From: Streptomyces sp. 11x1
Lineage (GTDB): Bacteria > Actinomycetota > Actinomycetes > Streptomycetales > Streptomycetaceae
NCBI RefSeq assembly: GCF_032598905.1
Contig: NZ_CP122458.1
Coordinates: 3,100,001-3,164,000 of the forward strand
DNA: 64,000 nucleotides
Direction of reading: 5' to 3'
Below, piece after piece: positions 50,099-58,465 of the stretch. The position numbers and the translations under genes were made by a program. Within the stretch, counting starts at the first letter, position 1. Every line of letters begins with the position of its first letter. A model generated the notes under the pieces. That model was not told the DNA's origin and ran no database searches. It worked only from the letters and a program-made list of their open reading frames with translations.

Positions 50099-51433
50099 TT
50101 ACGCCGCCGTGGCGACCCGGGTGGCCGAGCGCCCGGTGAGCTGCATGAGGGCCGTGCCGTTGTCGCCGTCGACGAGGAACCGCCCGAACCAGGGGGCATG
50201 GCCCGAGTCCACGCGGCGGGCGCTGAAGACCATCTGGTCGTGCAGGCTCAGGTTGGCAACCAGGCCGGTGCGGTCGCTGAGGCGGACCCCGCTCCCGTGC
50301 GGGCGCACCGAGAACAGGGTGTCGCCGTTGGCGTAGTCGCCCAGCACGCGGCAAGCGTCGACGGTCGGGGCGGCGGTCCGCGATGACGGCAGCGGGGAGT
50401 CGTAGTCCGCGACGGGCAGGCCCTGTGCGCGCAGCCGTGTGACCAGCTCGGGCCACAGAAGGGTTCCGGTGGTGGAGTTGGTGGTGAGCGCCACAGCCAT
50501 CCCCGTCTCCGGGTGAAAGCGCAGATGACAGGTGGAGCCATCGACGGTGCCGTCGTGGCCCAGCCAGCCGTCGTCGGCGCCGTAGCGCCCCAGGCCCAGA
50601 GCCCAGCCGTCGGCCAGACCGAAGGCGTCGGCGTCCAGTTGGGGTCGGTGCATCGCCGCCCGGTGCTCGGCATCCAGCAGCCGGGCGGCCCTCGGGTGGG
50701 CGCCGGTGTGCAGCCGGGCCAGCGCGAGCAGGTCTTCCGCGCTGCCCGCGAGCCCTCCGGCCGGAGCCCACGTGGCAGGCAGGAAGAGGTCGACAGGGGT
50801 GGCCGCGCGCCCGCCCGGCTGCACCACATGGCCACTGGCCGAGGTGCGGGCCGAGTCAGCCCGAGTGCGCGGGATGTGCGGCGTGATGCCGAGCGGCACC
50901 AGCAGGAAGTCGCGCAGCGCCGCGTCCCATGGCAGGCCGGTGATTTCCTCGACGAGCCGTCCGACGACGTTGTAGCCGGTGTTGGCGTAAGAGAACCGGC
51001 TGCCAGGCTCGAAGAGCAGCGGCAGGCCGGCGACACTCGCCGCGTAGTGGGCCAGCGACCGTTCCATGGGGTCGCCCAGCTGATGGTCCGAGACCAGACC
51101 GGAGGTGTGCGACAGCAGATGCCGTAGGGTGACCCGGGCGAGCGCCGAGACCTGTGGAACCCGCCAGTTGGGCAGCAACTCGGCGACAGGGGCGTCGAGT
51201 TCGATATCGCCATCCGACGCCAGCTGGACTGCGAGGGTGGCGGTGAAGGCCTTCGTCACCGAGCCGAAAGCGAACGCGGAGGAGGTCTCCACCGGCTGTG
51301 GACACCCCTCGCGCAGCACGCCCGTGGCCACGGACAGGACCTGTGAACCGGTGTCGACGGCGAGTTGTGCCCCCGGCACGGCATGGTCCTCGGCGAGTGT
51401 GCGCAACAGTTCGGCGACGTACCGGATTTCCAT
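50099..51433 (-). CDS. PBP-type (SurE-like) trans-acting peptide cyclase (444 aa)
   Basis: Serine beta-lactamase/D-Ala-D-Ala peptidase fold: SVTK carries the nucleophile (Ser58, Lys61), SYAN is the YxN motif (Tyr149, Asn151) and GHDGTVDG is the third-motif region. The last 120 or so residues form a separate lipocalin-like domain, the layout of SurE and its relatives. Those enzymes accept peptidyl-carrier thioesters ending in a D residue and close head-to-tail lactams. Here the NRPS ends in an E domain without a thioesterase and this gene heads the NRPS operon. No signal peptide is visible, consistent with a cytoplasmic role rather than cell-wall work. ATG at 51433 has GGGGGA just upstream. 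A free hydrolase or resistance peptidase is the alternative. Confidence 0.85.
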   Translation of the reverse strand: MEIRYVAELLRTLAEDHAVPGAQLAVDTGSQVLSVATGVLREGCPQPVETSSAFAFGSVTKAFTATLAVQLASDGDIELDAPVAELLPNWRVPQVSALARVTLRHLLSHTSGLVSDHQLGDPMERSLAHYAASVAGLPLLFEPGSRFSYANTGYNVVGRLVEEITGLPWDAALRDFLLVPLGITPHIPRTRADSARTSASGHVVQPGGRAATPVDLFLPATWAPAGGLAGSAEDLLALARLHTGAHPRAARLLDAEHRAAMHRPQLDADAFGLADGWALGLGRYGADDGWLGHDGTVDGSTCHLRFHPETGMAVALTTNSTTGTLLWPELVTRLRAQGLPVADYDSPLPSSRTAAPTVDACRVLGDYANGDTLFSVRPHGSGVRLSDRTGLVANLSLHDQMVFSARRVDSGHAPWFGRFLVDGDNGTALMQLTGRSATRVATAA

Positions 51434-51566
51434 CTTTCCCCCATCGGTCTTCCATCGGTCATCGGTGCCGACCTGCGGGTCACGCGGTGCGGCTCGGGGC
51501 ACGCCGACGGAGCAGTCCACAGCGGCCACTGGAGGGGCAACCGGTTCGCTGGTCCTACGCCCGGTT

Positions 51567-51607
51567 GGGTACGGTCAGCCCCTCCGAGGGTGCGGATGCC
51601 CGTACCC
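51567..51607 (-). promoter_or_regulatory. Leader hairpin adjoining the 83-bp element, copy A
   Basis: Perfect 8-bp arms GGGTACGG / CCGTACCC enclose an inner stem CCCTC-gga-GGGG. The hairpin would lie in the 5' leader of the cyclase/NRPS transcript. A comparable stem follows copy C (63875-63914). Confidence 0.6.
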
Positions 51608-51672
51608 CTTCCACCTTGATCCAGGCGTGCGTCAGCGACAAGGTGTTTCCCCGGAGGGAAAGACCGCAGGTC
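51590..51672 (-). promoter_or_regulatory. 83-bp conserved promoter/leader element, copy A
   Basis: It reads toward the cyclase/NRPS operon. Aligned without gaps to copy B (58304-58386) I count 62 of 83 identities. Shared blocks include the dyad TTTC-N8-GAAA (here GGTCTTTC / GAAACACC), CTTGTCGCTG, GGATCAAGG and AAGGGGTACGG, then CCGCAC. It lies in the 313-bp gap between the divergent cyclase and prephenate dehydratase genes, so it may also affect the latter. Confidence 0.8.
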
Positions 51673-51746
51673 ACGGCCCTTTCGTCAAGCCCGTTCCTAC
51701 CCTTTTCGTCCAGTCGGTCCGTCGCCCCAGCCGTAGGGTGATGGCT

Positions 51747-52685
51747 ATGTCGGCTCCCCGATACACCTATCTCGGCCCCGAGGGAACCTTCACCGAGGCC
51801 GCTCTGCACACTCTCCCCGAAGCCGCTACGCGCGAACTGGTTCCTATGGTGTCCGTCTCCGCTGCCCTCGACGCGGTCCGGGCTCATGAGGCCGAAGCCG
51901 CCCTCGTCCCCATCGAGAACTCGGTGGAGGGCGGTGTGACTGGCACCATCGACGAACTCGCCCACGGCAGGCCTCTGATGATCTACCGCGAGGTGCGCCT
52001 GCCCATCGCCTTCGCGCTGCTCGTCCGCCCGGGCACCACGCTCGAGGACATCAAGACCGTCACCGGCCACCCGGTGGCCCAGCCGCAGGTGCGCCGCTGG
52101 CTGGGCGCCCATCTGCCGCACGCCATCTGGGAATCGGCCGCCTCCAACGCCGATGGCGCGCGGCTGGTGCAAGAGGGCCGGTACGACGCCGCGTTCGCGG
52201 GCGAGGTCGCCGCCGCTCGCTACCGGTTGGAGCCGCTGGCCACGGACATCCACGACGACGCAAGCGCGGAGACCCGGTTCGTGCTCGTGGGCCGCCCAGC
52301 CCGTCCGTCCGCGCCCACCGGCCACGACCGTACCTCCGTGGTGGTCTGGCTGAGCGCGGACCGGCCCGGCGCGTTGCTCGAACTCCTTCAGCAACTCGCC
52401 GTGCGCGCGGTCGACCTGCTGCTCATCCAGTCCCGGCCGGTCGGCGGTGGCCTCGGCAACTACTGCTTCGTCATGGACGCGGAGGGACATGTGTCCGAAC
52501 GGCACGTCGGCGAGGCCCTGATGGGGCTCAAGAGGATCGCCCCGAAGGTGCGGTTCCTGGGGTCCTATCCCAGGGCGGGTGACCCTGTCCCGGACCCCCG
52601 GCCGGTGTCCCGGCGAGACGGTGGCGACCGTGCCTTCACCGAGGCGGCGGACTGGCTGACGCGTATTCAGGACGGGCGGGAGTGA
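51747..52685 (+). CDS. pheA: Prephenate dehydratase with altered ACT regulatory motif (312 aa)
   Basis: Converts prephenate to phenylpyruvate, the precursor of Phe. The catalytic domain (1-180) has YLGPEGTFTEAAL, VPIENSVEGGVTGTIDELA and TRF (Thr176). The ACT domain (about 196-275) has DRPGALLELL with the GAL motif intact, but the Phe-binding ESRP motif reads QSRP (228-231). ATG at 51747 is 8 bases after AGGG; an in-frame ATG 6 bases earlier is too close to it. Lying inside the cluster and next to a module with a Phe code, it is probably a dedicated supply enzyme, and the E-to-Q change suggests relaxed feedback inhibition (inference). Confidence 0.93.
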   Translation: MSAPRYTYLGPEGTFTEAALHTLPEAATRELVPMVSVSAALDAVRAHEAEAALVPIENSVEGGVTGTIDELAHGRPLMIYREVRLPIAFALLVRPGTTLEDIKTVTGHPVAQPQVRRWLGAHLPHAIWESAASNADGARLVQEGRYDAAFAGEVAAARYRLEPLATDIHDDASAETRFVLVGRPARPSAPTGHDRTSVVVWLSADRPGALLELLQQLAVRAVDLLLIQSRPVGGGLGNYCFVMDAEGHVSERHVGEALMGLKRIAPKVRFLGSYPRAGDPVPDPRPVSRRDGGDRAFTEAADWLTRIQDGRE

Positions 52686-52710
52686 CAGGGCCGAGCGACT
52701 GACTCCGGGC

Positions 52711-53373
52711 TCAGCTCGTCTCGCCCCGCAGGTGGGCCAGAACGGCCAGCACCCGGCGGTTTCCCTCCACCGGGTCGAGGTCCAGCTTCATGAAGATGTT
52801 GCTGGAGTGCTTCACCACCGAGGCCTCGGTGACACTCAGCCGGTGAGCGATGGTCTGGTTGTTGAACCCTTCGGCCATGAGCGCGAGTACCTCGCGCTCG
52901 CGTGGGGTCAGCCGGTTCAGCGGCCTGCTCGCGGTCTGCTGCGTCAGCAGCACCCGGACCACCTCGGGGTCGATCACGGTCTGCCCCTCAGAGACGCGGC
53001 GGAGGGTGTCCAGGAACTCGGAGACCTCGCCCACGCGGTCCTTGAGCAGATACCCGAGCCCGGCCGAGCCCGGTCCGCCGCCGCTGAGCAACTGGGTCGC
53101 ATAGGCCGTCGCGACGTACTGGGACAGCACCAGGACGGGCAACCGCTCGTGCCGGGCGCGGAGTTCCAGCGCCGCCTTCAGGCCCTCGTCGCGGAACCCG
53201 GGGGGCATCCGTACGTCGGTAATCACAATGTCGGGCTGGTGGGTGTCCACGGCCTGAGCCAGCGCCCGGGCATCGCCCACCGCCGCCATCACCTCGTGGC
53301 CACTGCGGTTGAGCAACTCGACCAAGCCGGCACGAAGCAGGACGGCGTCTTCGGCCAGGACTACGCGGAGCAC
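52711..53373 (-). CDS. NarL/LuxR-family response regulator (220 aa)
   Basis: The receiver domain has the acidic pair in VVLAED, phospho-acceptor VITDVRMPPG and KDR near LLKDRVGEVSEFL. The C-terminal LuxR HTH is LTPREREVLALMAEGFNNQT, ending in HSSNIFMKLDL. The GTG start at 53373 overlaps the kinase gene by 13 bases and has GGAGG just upstream. It is the cognate partner of that kinase. Confidence 0.93.
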   Translation of the reverse strand: MLRVVLAEDAVLLRAGLVELLNRSGHEVMAAVGDARALAQAVDTHQPDIVITDVRMPPGFRDEGLKAALELRARHERLPVLVLSQYVATAYATQLLSGGGPGSAGLGYLLKDRVGEVSEFLDTLRRVSEGQTVIDPEVVRVLLTQQTASRPLNRLTPREREVLALMAEGFNNQTIAHRLSVTEASVVKHSSNIFMKLDLDPVEGNRRVLAVLAHLRGETS

Positions 53374-54680
53374 GGGACCTCCACCCGGAGCTGGGTCGGA
53401 CCGCCGACGGGACTTGAGACCAGCAGTCGGCCCCGCAGGATCGCCAGGCGGTCCGCGAGCCCGGAGAGACCGGTGCCGTTGGCGGGATCGGCCCCGCCCC
53501 GCCCGTCGTCGGTGATCAGCAGGATAAGCCGATCGTGCTCCAGACGGCCTGTGATGTCGATCCGCGTTGCCCCGCTGTGCTTCGCCGCGTTGGTCAACGC
53601 TTCCGTGACGGTGAAGTACGCCGTCGTCTCCACCACGGTGGGCAGTCGGCGCGGCAGATCGATGTCGACGGTCACTGTGAGGGAGGTGCGCAGCGCGACC
53701 TCCGCCACGGCCGCGGCCAGTCCATGATCGGTCAGCACCTGGGGGTGGATGCCCCGCACCAGGTCCCGAAGCTGGTCCAGGGCGCGACGGGCCTCGCCAC
53801 GGCCCCGGGAGATCAGCTCGGCCGCCTCGGGACTGGCGTCCTTGAGTTCCAGCTCCGCCAGCCCCAACGTCATGGTCAGCGCGACCAGTTGTTGCTGGGC
53901 TCCGTCGTGCAGATCCCGCTCGATCCGGCGGCGCTCGGCCTCGAACGCGTCCGCGAGCCGCGCCCGCGAGCGGGTCAGTTCGACGACCTTCTTGTTCGCC
54001 TGATCCTCGCGCGGCCCCAGCAGGAACCACGCCGTGCGCACCTGGGCCACGGTCAGCCAGCCCGCGGCGTAGGCGGAGCCGGCCAGCGAGGCCATGCCCA
54101 CGAGCATGAACGGCACGGCCGCCAGGGGATCGGGGATCGCGTGCCCCGGGATCACCATCACTGTCTCCGGAGCCAGGGCCCACACCAGGGCGGGAGTCAC
54201 CAGCAGAACGCAGGAGAACACCAGCAGAACGGCCACGCCGAGACCAGCCCCGGTGAAGACCACCGCAAGCAGAGCGGTGTAGCCCAGCTCGCGCCAGGTG
54301 GCTCGCTCGGTGAACAGGTACCGCAGCCGTCGTGACCCGCTCTCGGGCCTCGGTACGTGCGGATTGGCCAGCCGTGAGGGCTCGACCAGGCACAGCCTGC
54401 GCCGCTCCACGGCCGCTACCGGTACGCCGAGCAGCGCGGTGCAGGCGAGCAGCAGCAGACCCACACCCACCACCGAGAGCACCACCCCGAGGGAGACCAG
54501 CACCACCAGGCTCACCAGGATGCCCGCTCCGAACAGCGCGCCGCCCAGGAGATGGACCCAACAGCGCAGCGGCCAGAGGGATATCAGGAACCGCGTCGGC
54601 CGACGGGCGAGCGCCTCCCGGACGGCTAAGTTCGGTACGTCCGGATCGCCCGGGCCGGAGGGACCCGTCACGGAGGACAT
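53361..54680 (-). CDS. Sensor histidine kinase, HisKA_3 (NarX/DesK-like) class (about 439 aa)
   Basis: About four N-terminal transmembrane helices in two groups make up a Streptomyces 'putative sensor' domain with almost no extracellular part. The dimerisation/phosphorylation helix is FEAERRRIERDLHDGAQQQL (phospho-His in DLHDGAQQ), and the ATPase domain has TEALTNAAKHSGAT, DDGRGGAD and GLSGLADRLAILRG. Intramembrane-sensing kinases of this type often detect cell-envelope stress through an ABC partner, here encoded divergently. The start is uncertain: ATG 54680 is used, with ATG 54737 as alternative. Confidence 0.9.
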   Translation of the reverse strand: MSSVTGPSGPGDPDVPNLAVREALARRPTRFLISLWPLRCWVHLLGGALFGAGILVSLVVLVSLGVVLSVVGVGLLLLACTALLGVPVAAVERRRLCLVEPSRLANPHVPRPESGSRRLRYLFTERATWRELGYTALLAVVFTGAGLGVAVLLVFSCVLLVTPALVWALAPETVMVIPGHAIPDPLAAVPFMLVGMASLAGSAYAAGWLTVAQVRTAWFLLGPREDQANKKVVELTRSRARLADAFEAERRRIERDLHDGAQQQLVALTMTLGLAELELKDASPEAAELISRGRGEARRALDQLRDLVRGIHPQVLTDHGLAAAVAEVALRTSLTVTVDIDLPRRLPTVVETTAYFTVTEALTNAAKHSGATRIDITGRLEHDRLILLITDDGRGGADPANGTGLSGLADRLAILRGRLLVSSPVGGPTQLRVEVPCSA

Positions 54681-54870
54681 GGAGGACAATGCCGCGCCTT
54701 TCCCTACCCGCGCCGCCCCCGTGCACGCGCGCCCCATGAGCGGAGCCCCGCTCGTGCTCACAGGCAACTGTAGTGCTACCCAGAGGAGCTGTCGGTAGGG
54801 GAAACCCCCCCTTCAGGTCTCCCCTCAGGCCCACTGCGCGGCCCGGGGCCCGGGTGATGTGCTGGATGGC
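54681..54870. promoter_or_regulatory. Divergent promoter region of kinase/regulator and ABC operons
   Basis: The 190-bp gap must hold both promoters. GGTAGGGGAAACCCCCCC and a downstream CTCCCCT provide inverted GGGG/CCCC blocks that could bind a NarL-type dimer. The 83-bp cluster element is not found here. Assignment is tentative. Confidence 0.35.
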
Positions 54871-55611
54871 ATGTCACTTCTCTCCGGCACAACGGTGTCG
54901 GCAGCCCAGCTGGTGTCCGTCTCGAAGACCTATCCGGGTAGTCCGGGGCCCGTGCTGCACAACGCGTCGATGGACTTCCCGACCGGGACCATGACCGCGG
55001 TCATGGGGCCGTCCGGCTCCGGAAAGACCACCCTGCTGCACTGCGCCGCCGGGCTGGACCGGCCCGATACCGGGCGCGTACTGCTCGGGGACACGGATCT
55101 GACGGCCTGCGACGAAAGCGCCCTGACCGAGTTGCGCCGCCGCCGCATCGGTTTCGTCTTCCAGCAGTTCAACCTGCTGCCGATGCTTACGGCGTACGAG
55201 AACGTCGCACTGCCGCTGCGGCTGGCCGGCCGACACCCGAAGCGCGCGGACGTGCTCGGCGCGCTCGACAGGGTTGGCCTGAAGGACATCTCCGGCCGCC
55301 GCCCCGCCCAGCTCTCCGGCGGCCAGCAGCAGCGCGTCGCCATCGCACGGACCATCGCGGCCGGGCCGGAGGTCGTGTTCGCCGACGAACCGACCGGCTC
55401 GCTCGACCGGGCCACCGGCCGCCAGGTCATCGCCCTGTTGCGCGACCTCGTCGACCGGGACGGCGGCACGGTGATCATGGTGACCCACGACCCTGTGGCA
55501 GCCGCGGCGGCGGACCGGGCCTACTACCTGGTGGACGGGCGAGTCGTCGACGAGCTGCACCACCCCGACGTCGAGCGGGTCACCGCCTGGCTCACCCGCT
55601 GGGAGAACTGA
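54871..55611 (+). CDS. ABC exporter ATPase, MacB/LolD type (246 aa)
   Basis: Walker A GPSGSGKTT, Q-loop FVFQQFNLLPMLTAYENVAL, signature LSGGQQQR, Walker B VVFADEPTGSLD and H-loop VTHDP. The FQQFNLLPMLT segment is characteristic of ATPases that pair with FtsX-like permeases. ATG at 54871 is used; a GTG 12 bases upstream is possible. Its stop overlaps the permease start. Confidence 0.93.
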   Translation: MSLLSGTTVSAAQLVSVSKTYPGSPGPVLHNASMDFPTGTMTAVMGPSGSGKTTLLHCAAGLDRPDTGRVLLGDTDLTACDESALTELRRRRIGFVFQQFNLLPMLTAYENVALPLRLAGRHPKRADVLGALDRVGLKDISGRRPAQLSGGQQQRVAIARTIAAGPEVVFADEPTGSLDRATGRQVIALLRDLVDRDGGTVIMVTHDPVAAAAADRAYYLVDGRVVDELHHPDVERVTAWLTRWEN

Positions 55612-57590
55612 TGTGGCGCCTGTCCGTACGTTCCGTACGTCACCATTTCCCGCTGTTCCTCGGGACGTTCGTCGCGCTGGTCCTCGGCGTGGCCCTGATC
55701 GCCGTGTCCTCGGCCGCGCTGGGCGCCACCTTCGGCGTGTCACAGCCGACGACGGGGCGTGCGGCGGTCACCCTGCCGGACGGTGAGGGCCACGCCCACA
55801 CGGTCACAGACGGGGGCATCGACCTGGGGGGCATCCAGACCGTACTGGTACTGGCCGGGGTGATCTGCCTGTTCGTCACCGTCTTCGTCATCTCCGGCAC
55901 CTGCGCTCTGAGCATCGCGCTGCGCCGTCGTGAACTCGGACTGCTGCGGCTGGTCGGCGCCGGCTCCTCCCAGGTGCGGCGCATGGTGATCGGCGAGTGC
56001 CTCGCGGTAGCCGTCCCCGCGGCGGCCGTGGGCTGTCTGCTCGCTGTTCTCACCACGCCGCTCGCCCTGGCCGGGCTCAACGGCACCGGCCTGGCACCGG
56101 TCGACCTGAAGGACGCGTCGCTGGCCGTGCCGCTCGTGATCGCCTCCGGGGCCGGTCTGCTGATGGCCCTGCTGGGAGCGGTCGCCGCCTCCCGCCGGGC
56201 CGCGCGGCTGCACGCCACCGAGGCGCTGCGCGAGGCCGATCTGGACGCGCGGACCATGACCGGCGGCCGCTGGACGATGGGGCTGATCCTGCTCGCCGCA
56301 GGCGCCCTCATGGTGGGCCTGGCCCCGGGCACGAACGCGGAGGGCGCCACCCCGCTGGCCCTGTTCGGCACCCTCGCGCTCACCCTGGCCGCCTCCCTGC
56401 TCGGCCCCCTCTACCTGACCCCGCTGACCCGGCTACTGGCCCTCGCACTGCGCCGGACCCGTTCGGTGCCCGCCCAACTGGCTGTGGCCTCGCTCAGTAC
56501 GGCACGGCTGCGCACCGCGTCTTTGACCGGGCCCGTCCTCGCCATCGTCGCCGTCGTCGGGATCTTCACCTCCGTTCTGTCCACCACCGGGGCGACCGTC
56601 AAGGCGGACGACCAGCGCCGTACGGCCGGGCAGCTGATCGTCGAACCCGTCGGCGAGGACGGGCTCGCCCCGAAGACGCTCACCGCCCTGCGCGCTGACT
56701 CGCGCGTCACTGCCGTGTCCGCGCCCGCGAGCATGGGCGTCGCCGTCGCCGACCGCACCTCCGTCCGGCAGGACAGGGGCGCCGCCGTGGACCTGCCCGC
56801 CTTCGCCCGCACGCACCGCGTCGACGTGGTCGAGGGCCGGATCAAGGAGCTGGCCACCGGCGAGATCGCCGTGTCGCGCGAGTACGCGGGCTGGTACGGC
56901 TACCACGTCGGCACCCGGATCACCTACGGGCTCTACGGCCAGAAAGCGGCCACCGGCAAGGTGGTCGCGATCATCGAAGCGGGCGCGACGCTCTCCCAGG
57001 TCCTCCTGCCGCCCGCTCGGGCCGGGGCGCACCGGCCCGAGCGGGCAACGGTGCTTTTGGACGGTGCATCGGCGAGCCAGACCGACGACGTCGCTCTCGA
57101 TCTGGCGAACCGTCTCGGCTCCGGCCAGGTCACCGTGACCCCGACCACCCAGTGGTTCGACACCACCACGGACGAACAGGGCAGGCTCAACACCCTGGTC
57201 CTGGTCGTGCTGGCCGGACCGGCCTCGCTGTACGCCCTGGTCTCCGTCGCCAGCACACTCGTGATGTCGTACAGCAGGCGGGGCCGGGAGATCGTCGGCA
57301 TGCGTCTGATCGGGGTGGCCGAGGAGCAGGTCCGTCGCGTGGCCGTGTGGGAGACGCTGATCACCACCGCGATGGCAGCGGGTGTCGCGGCGGTCGTGGT
57401 GGCCCTGGGTCTCGGGGCGTACCGCGCCTCGCTGGCGGCCGGATACGACACGGTCGCGGTCAGCGTGCCGTGGGGGGCGCTGAGCCTGCTGGTGCTCGCT
57501 TGCCTCGGTGTGGGTGCCGCGGTGGGGCTGACAGCAACGGGTCGGCTGCTTCGGCGGGACGGCGTCGCGGCAATCAACGTGCGTGACTAG
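55611..57590 (+). CDS. FtsX-like ABC permease (659 aa)
   Basis: One helix near the N-terminus is followed by two FtsX modules. The first is around residues 80-200 (CALSIALRRRELGLLRLVGA); the second is around 530-655 (VMSYSRRGREIVGMRLIGVA). A large extracytoplasmic domain lies between them. The RRxELGLLRLxGA / GREIVGMRLIGVA motifs are diagnostic. Such transporters with two-component systems often mediate resistance to cell-wall-active peptides, which fits self-protection here. It shares a base with the ATPase stop (TGATG). Confidence 0.92.
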   Translation: MWRLSVRSVRHHFPLFLGTFVALVLGVALIAVSSAALGATFGVSQPTTGRAAVTLPDGEGHAHTVTDGGIDLGGIQTVLVLAGVICLFVTVFVISGTCALSIALRRRELGLLRLVGAGSSQVRRMVIGECLAVAVPAAAVGCLLAVLTTPLALAGLNGTGLAPVDLKDASLAVPLVIASGAGLLMALLGAVAASRRAARLHATEALREADLDARTMTGGRWTMGLILLAAGALMVGLAPGTNAEGATPLALFGTLALTLAASLLGPLYLTPLTRLLALALRRTRSVPAQLAVASLSTARLRTASLTGPVLAIVAVVGIFTSVLSTTGATVKADDQRRTAGQLIVEPVGEDGLAPKTLTALRADSRVTAVSAPASMGVAVADRTSVRQDRGAAVDLPAFARTHRVDVVEGRIKELATGEIAVSREYAGWYGYHVGTRITYGLYGQKAATGKVVAIIEAGATLSQVLLPPARAGAHRPERATVLLDGASASQTDDVALDLANRLGSGQVTVTPTTQWFDTTTDEQGRLNTLVLVVLAGPASLYALVSVASTLVMSYSRRGREIVGMRLIGVAEEQVRRVAVWETLITTAMAAGVAAVVVALGLGAYRASLAAGYDTVAVSVPWGALSLLVLACLGVGAAVGLTATGRLLRRDGVAAINVRD

Positions 57591-57604
57591 GGGAGGAAAC
57601 CGCT

Positions 57605-58261
57605 GTGCGAGTGGTGATCGCCGAGGACTCGGCGCTGTTGCGGCAGGGAGTGGCACGCCTGTTGGAGGACCGGGGCGTCGAGATCGTGGCGGCCCTGGAT
57701 GACGCTACCGACATCCTGCGCGTCGTCCGGGAGGCCACACCTGACGTCGTCATCACCGATGTCCGCATGCCGCCCACATACACTGACGAAGGGATCAGGG
57801 CGGCCCGACAGATCCTTGAGCACTGCCCGGGCACGGGCGTCCTCGTGCTCTCGCAGTACTTGGACACCGAATACGCCCGCGAACTGCTGCACAACGTCGA
57901 CGGCGGGGTCGGCTACCTGCTCAAGGAAAGAGTCGGCGACGTAAGCGACTTCTTCGCGGCGCTCCAGCGCGTCGCAGCCGGGGAGATCGTGCTGGATACC
58001 GAGCTGTACCGGGACATACTCGGCGGCCGGTTCCGGCGCCCGGCCACTGACCTGCTCACCGACCGCGAGCACCAGGTCCTCGAACTGGTCGCCGTCGGCC
58101 TCTCCAACTCGGGCATCAGCGGCCGGCTGGGCATCTCGGACCGCGCCGTGGAGAAACACGTGACATCGATCCTCAGCAAGCTCCGCATCCCCGGTTCCCC
58201 GGACGGCAACCGGCGGGTACTCGCGGTGCTCGACTACCTGCGCGCCAGGGGCCGAGTCTGA
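57605..58261 (+). CDS. Second NarL/LuxR-family response regulator (218 aa), no adjacent kinase of its own
   Basis: Receiver VVIAEDSALLRQGVARLL with VITDVRMPPTYTDEGIRAAR, and LLKERVGDVSDFFAALQRVA. The HTH is LTDREHQVLELVAVGLSNSG to VEKHVTSILSKLRIP. It follows the permease by 14 bases with GGAGG before the GTG. It is clearly related to the regulator at 52711-53373, yet only one kinase is present, so both may take phosphate from it or this one may be an orphan. It is a leading candidate to bind the nearby 83-bp element (inference). Confidence 0.92.
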   Translation: MRVVIAEDSALLRQGVARLLEDRGVEIVAALDDATDILRVVREATPDVVITDVRMPPTYTDEGIRAARQILEHCPGTGVLVLSQYLDTEYARELLHNVDGGVGYLLKERVGDVSDFFAALQRVAAGEIVLDTELYRDILGGRFRRPATDLLTDREHQVLELVAVGLSNSGISGRLGISDRAVEKHVTSILSKLRIPGSPDGNRRVLAVLDYLRARGRV

Positions 58262-58303
58262 CTCCGCCCCCGCCGTGTCGGACACGGCCGGTGAACCGGC
58301 TTT

Positions 58304-58386
58304 GAGCTGCGGTGTTTCGATGCAGGGAAACACCTTGCCGCTGTCGGCACGAAGGATCAAGGATGAAGGGGTACGGCTGACCGCAC
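58304..58386 (+). promoter_or_regulatory. 83-bp conserved promoter/leader element, copy B
   Basis: It carries a perfect inverted repeat GGTGTTTC-N8-GAAACACC (58311-58334), then CTTGCCGCTG, GGATCAAGGATGAAGGGG and TACGGCTGACCGCAC. It lies 79 bases before the first SyrP-like oxygenase gene and reads toward it. A CCGCAC / GTGTGG stem follows, comparable with the leader hairpins of copies A and C. Confidence 0.82.
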
Positions 58387-58465
58387 TCGTGTGTGTGGGG
58401 ACGGCCGGAGCGATTGAGGAAGCCGCCGCCCGACCTCTCGCTGCCATCGATGTGGAGACCCTTTC

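Noticed and set aside
50099..51433. Annotation as a plain beta-lactamase or D-aminopeptidase
   Set aside because: The active-site motifs fit the superfamily, but operon position, missing NRPS thioesterase, terminal E domain, C-terminal lipocalin-like domain and absence of a signal peptide favour a peptide cyclase.
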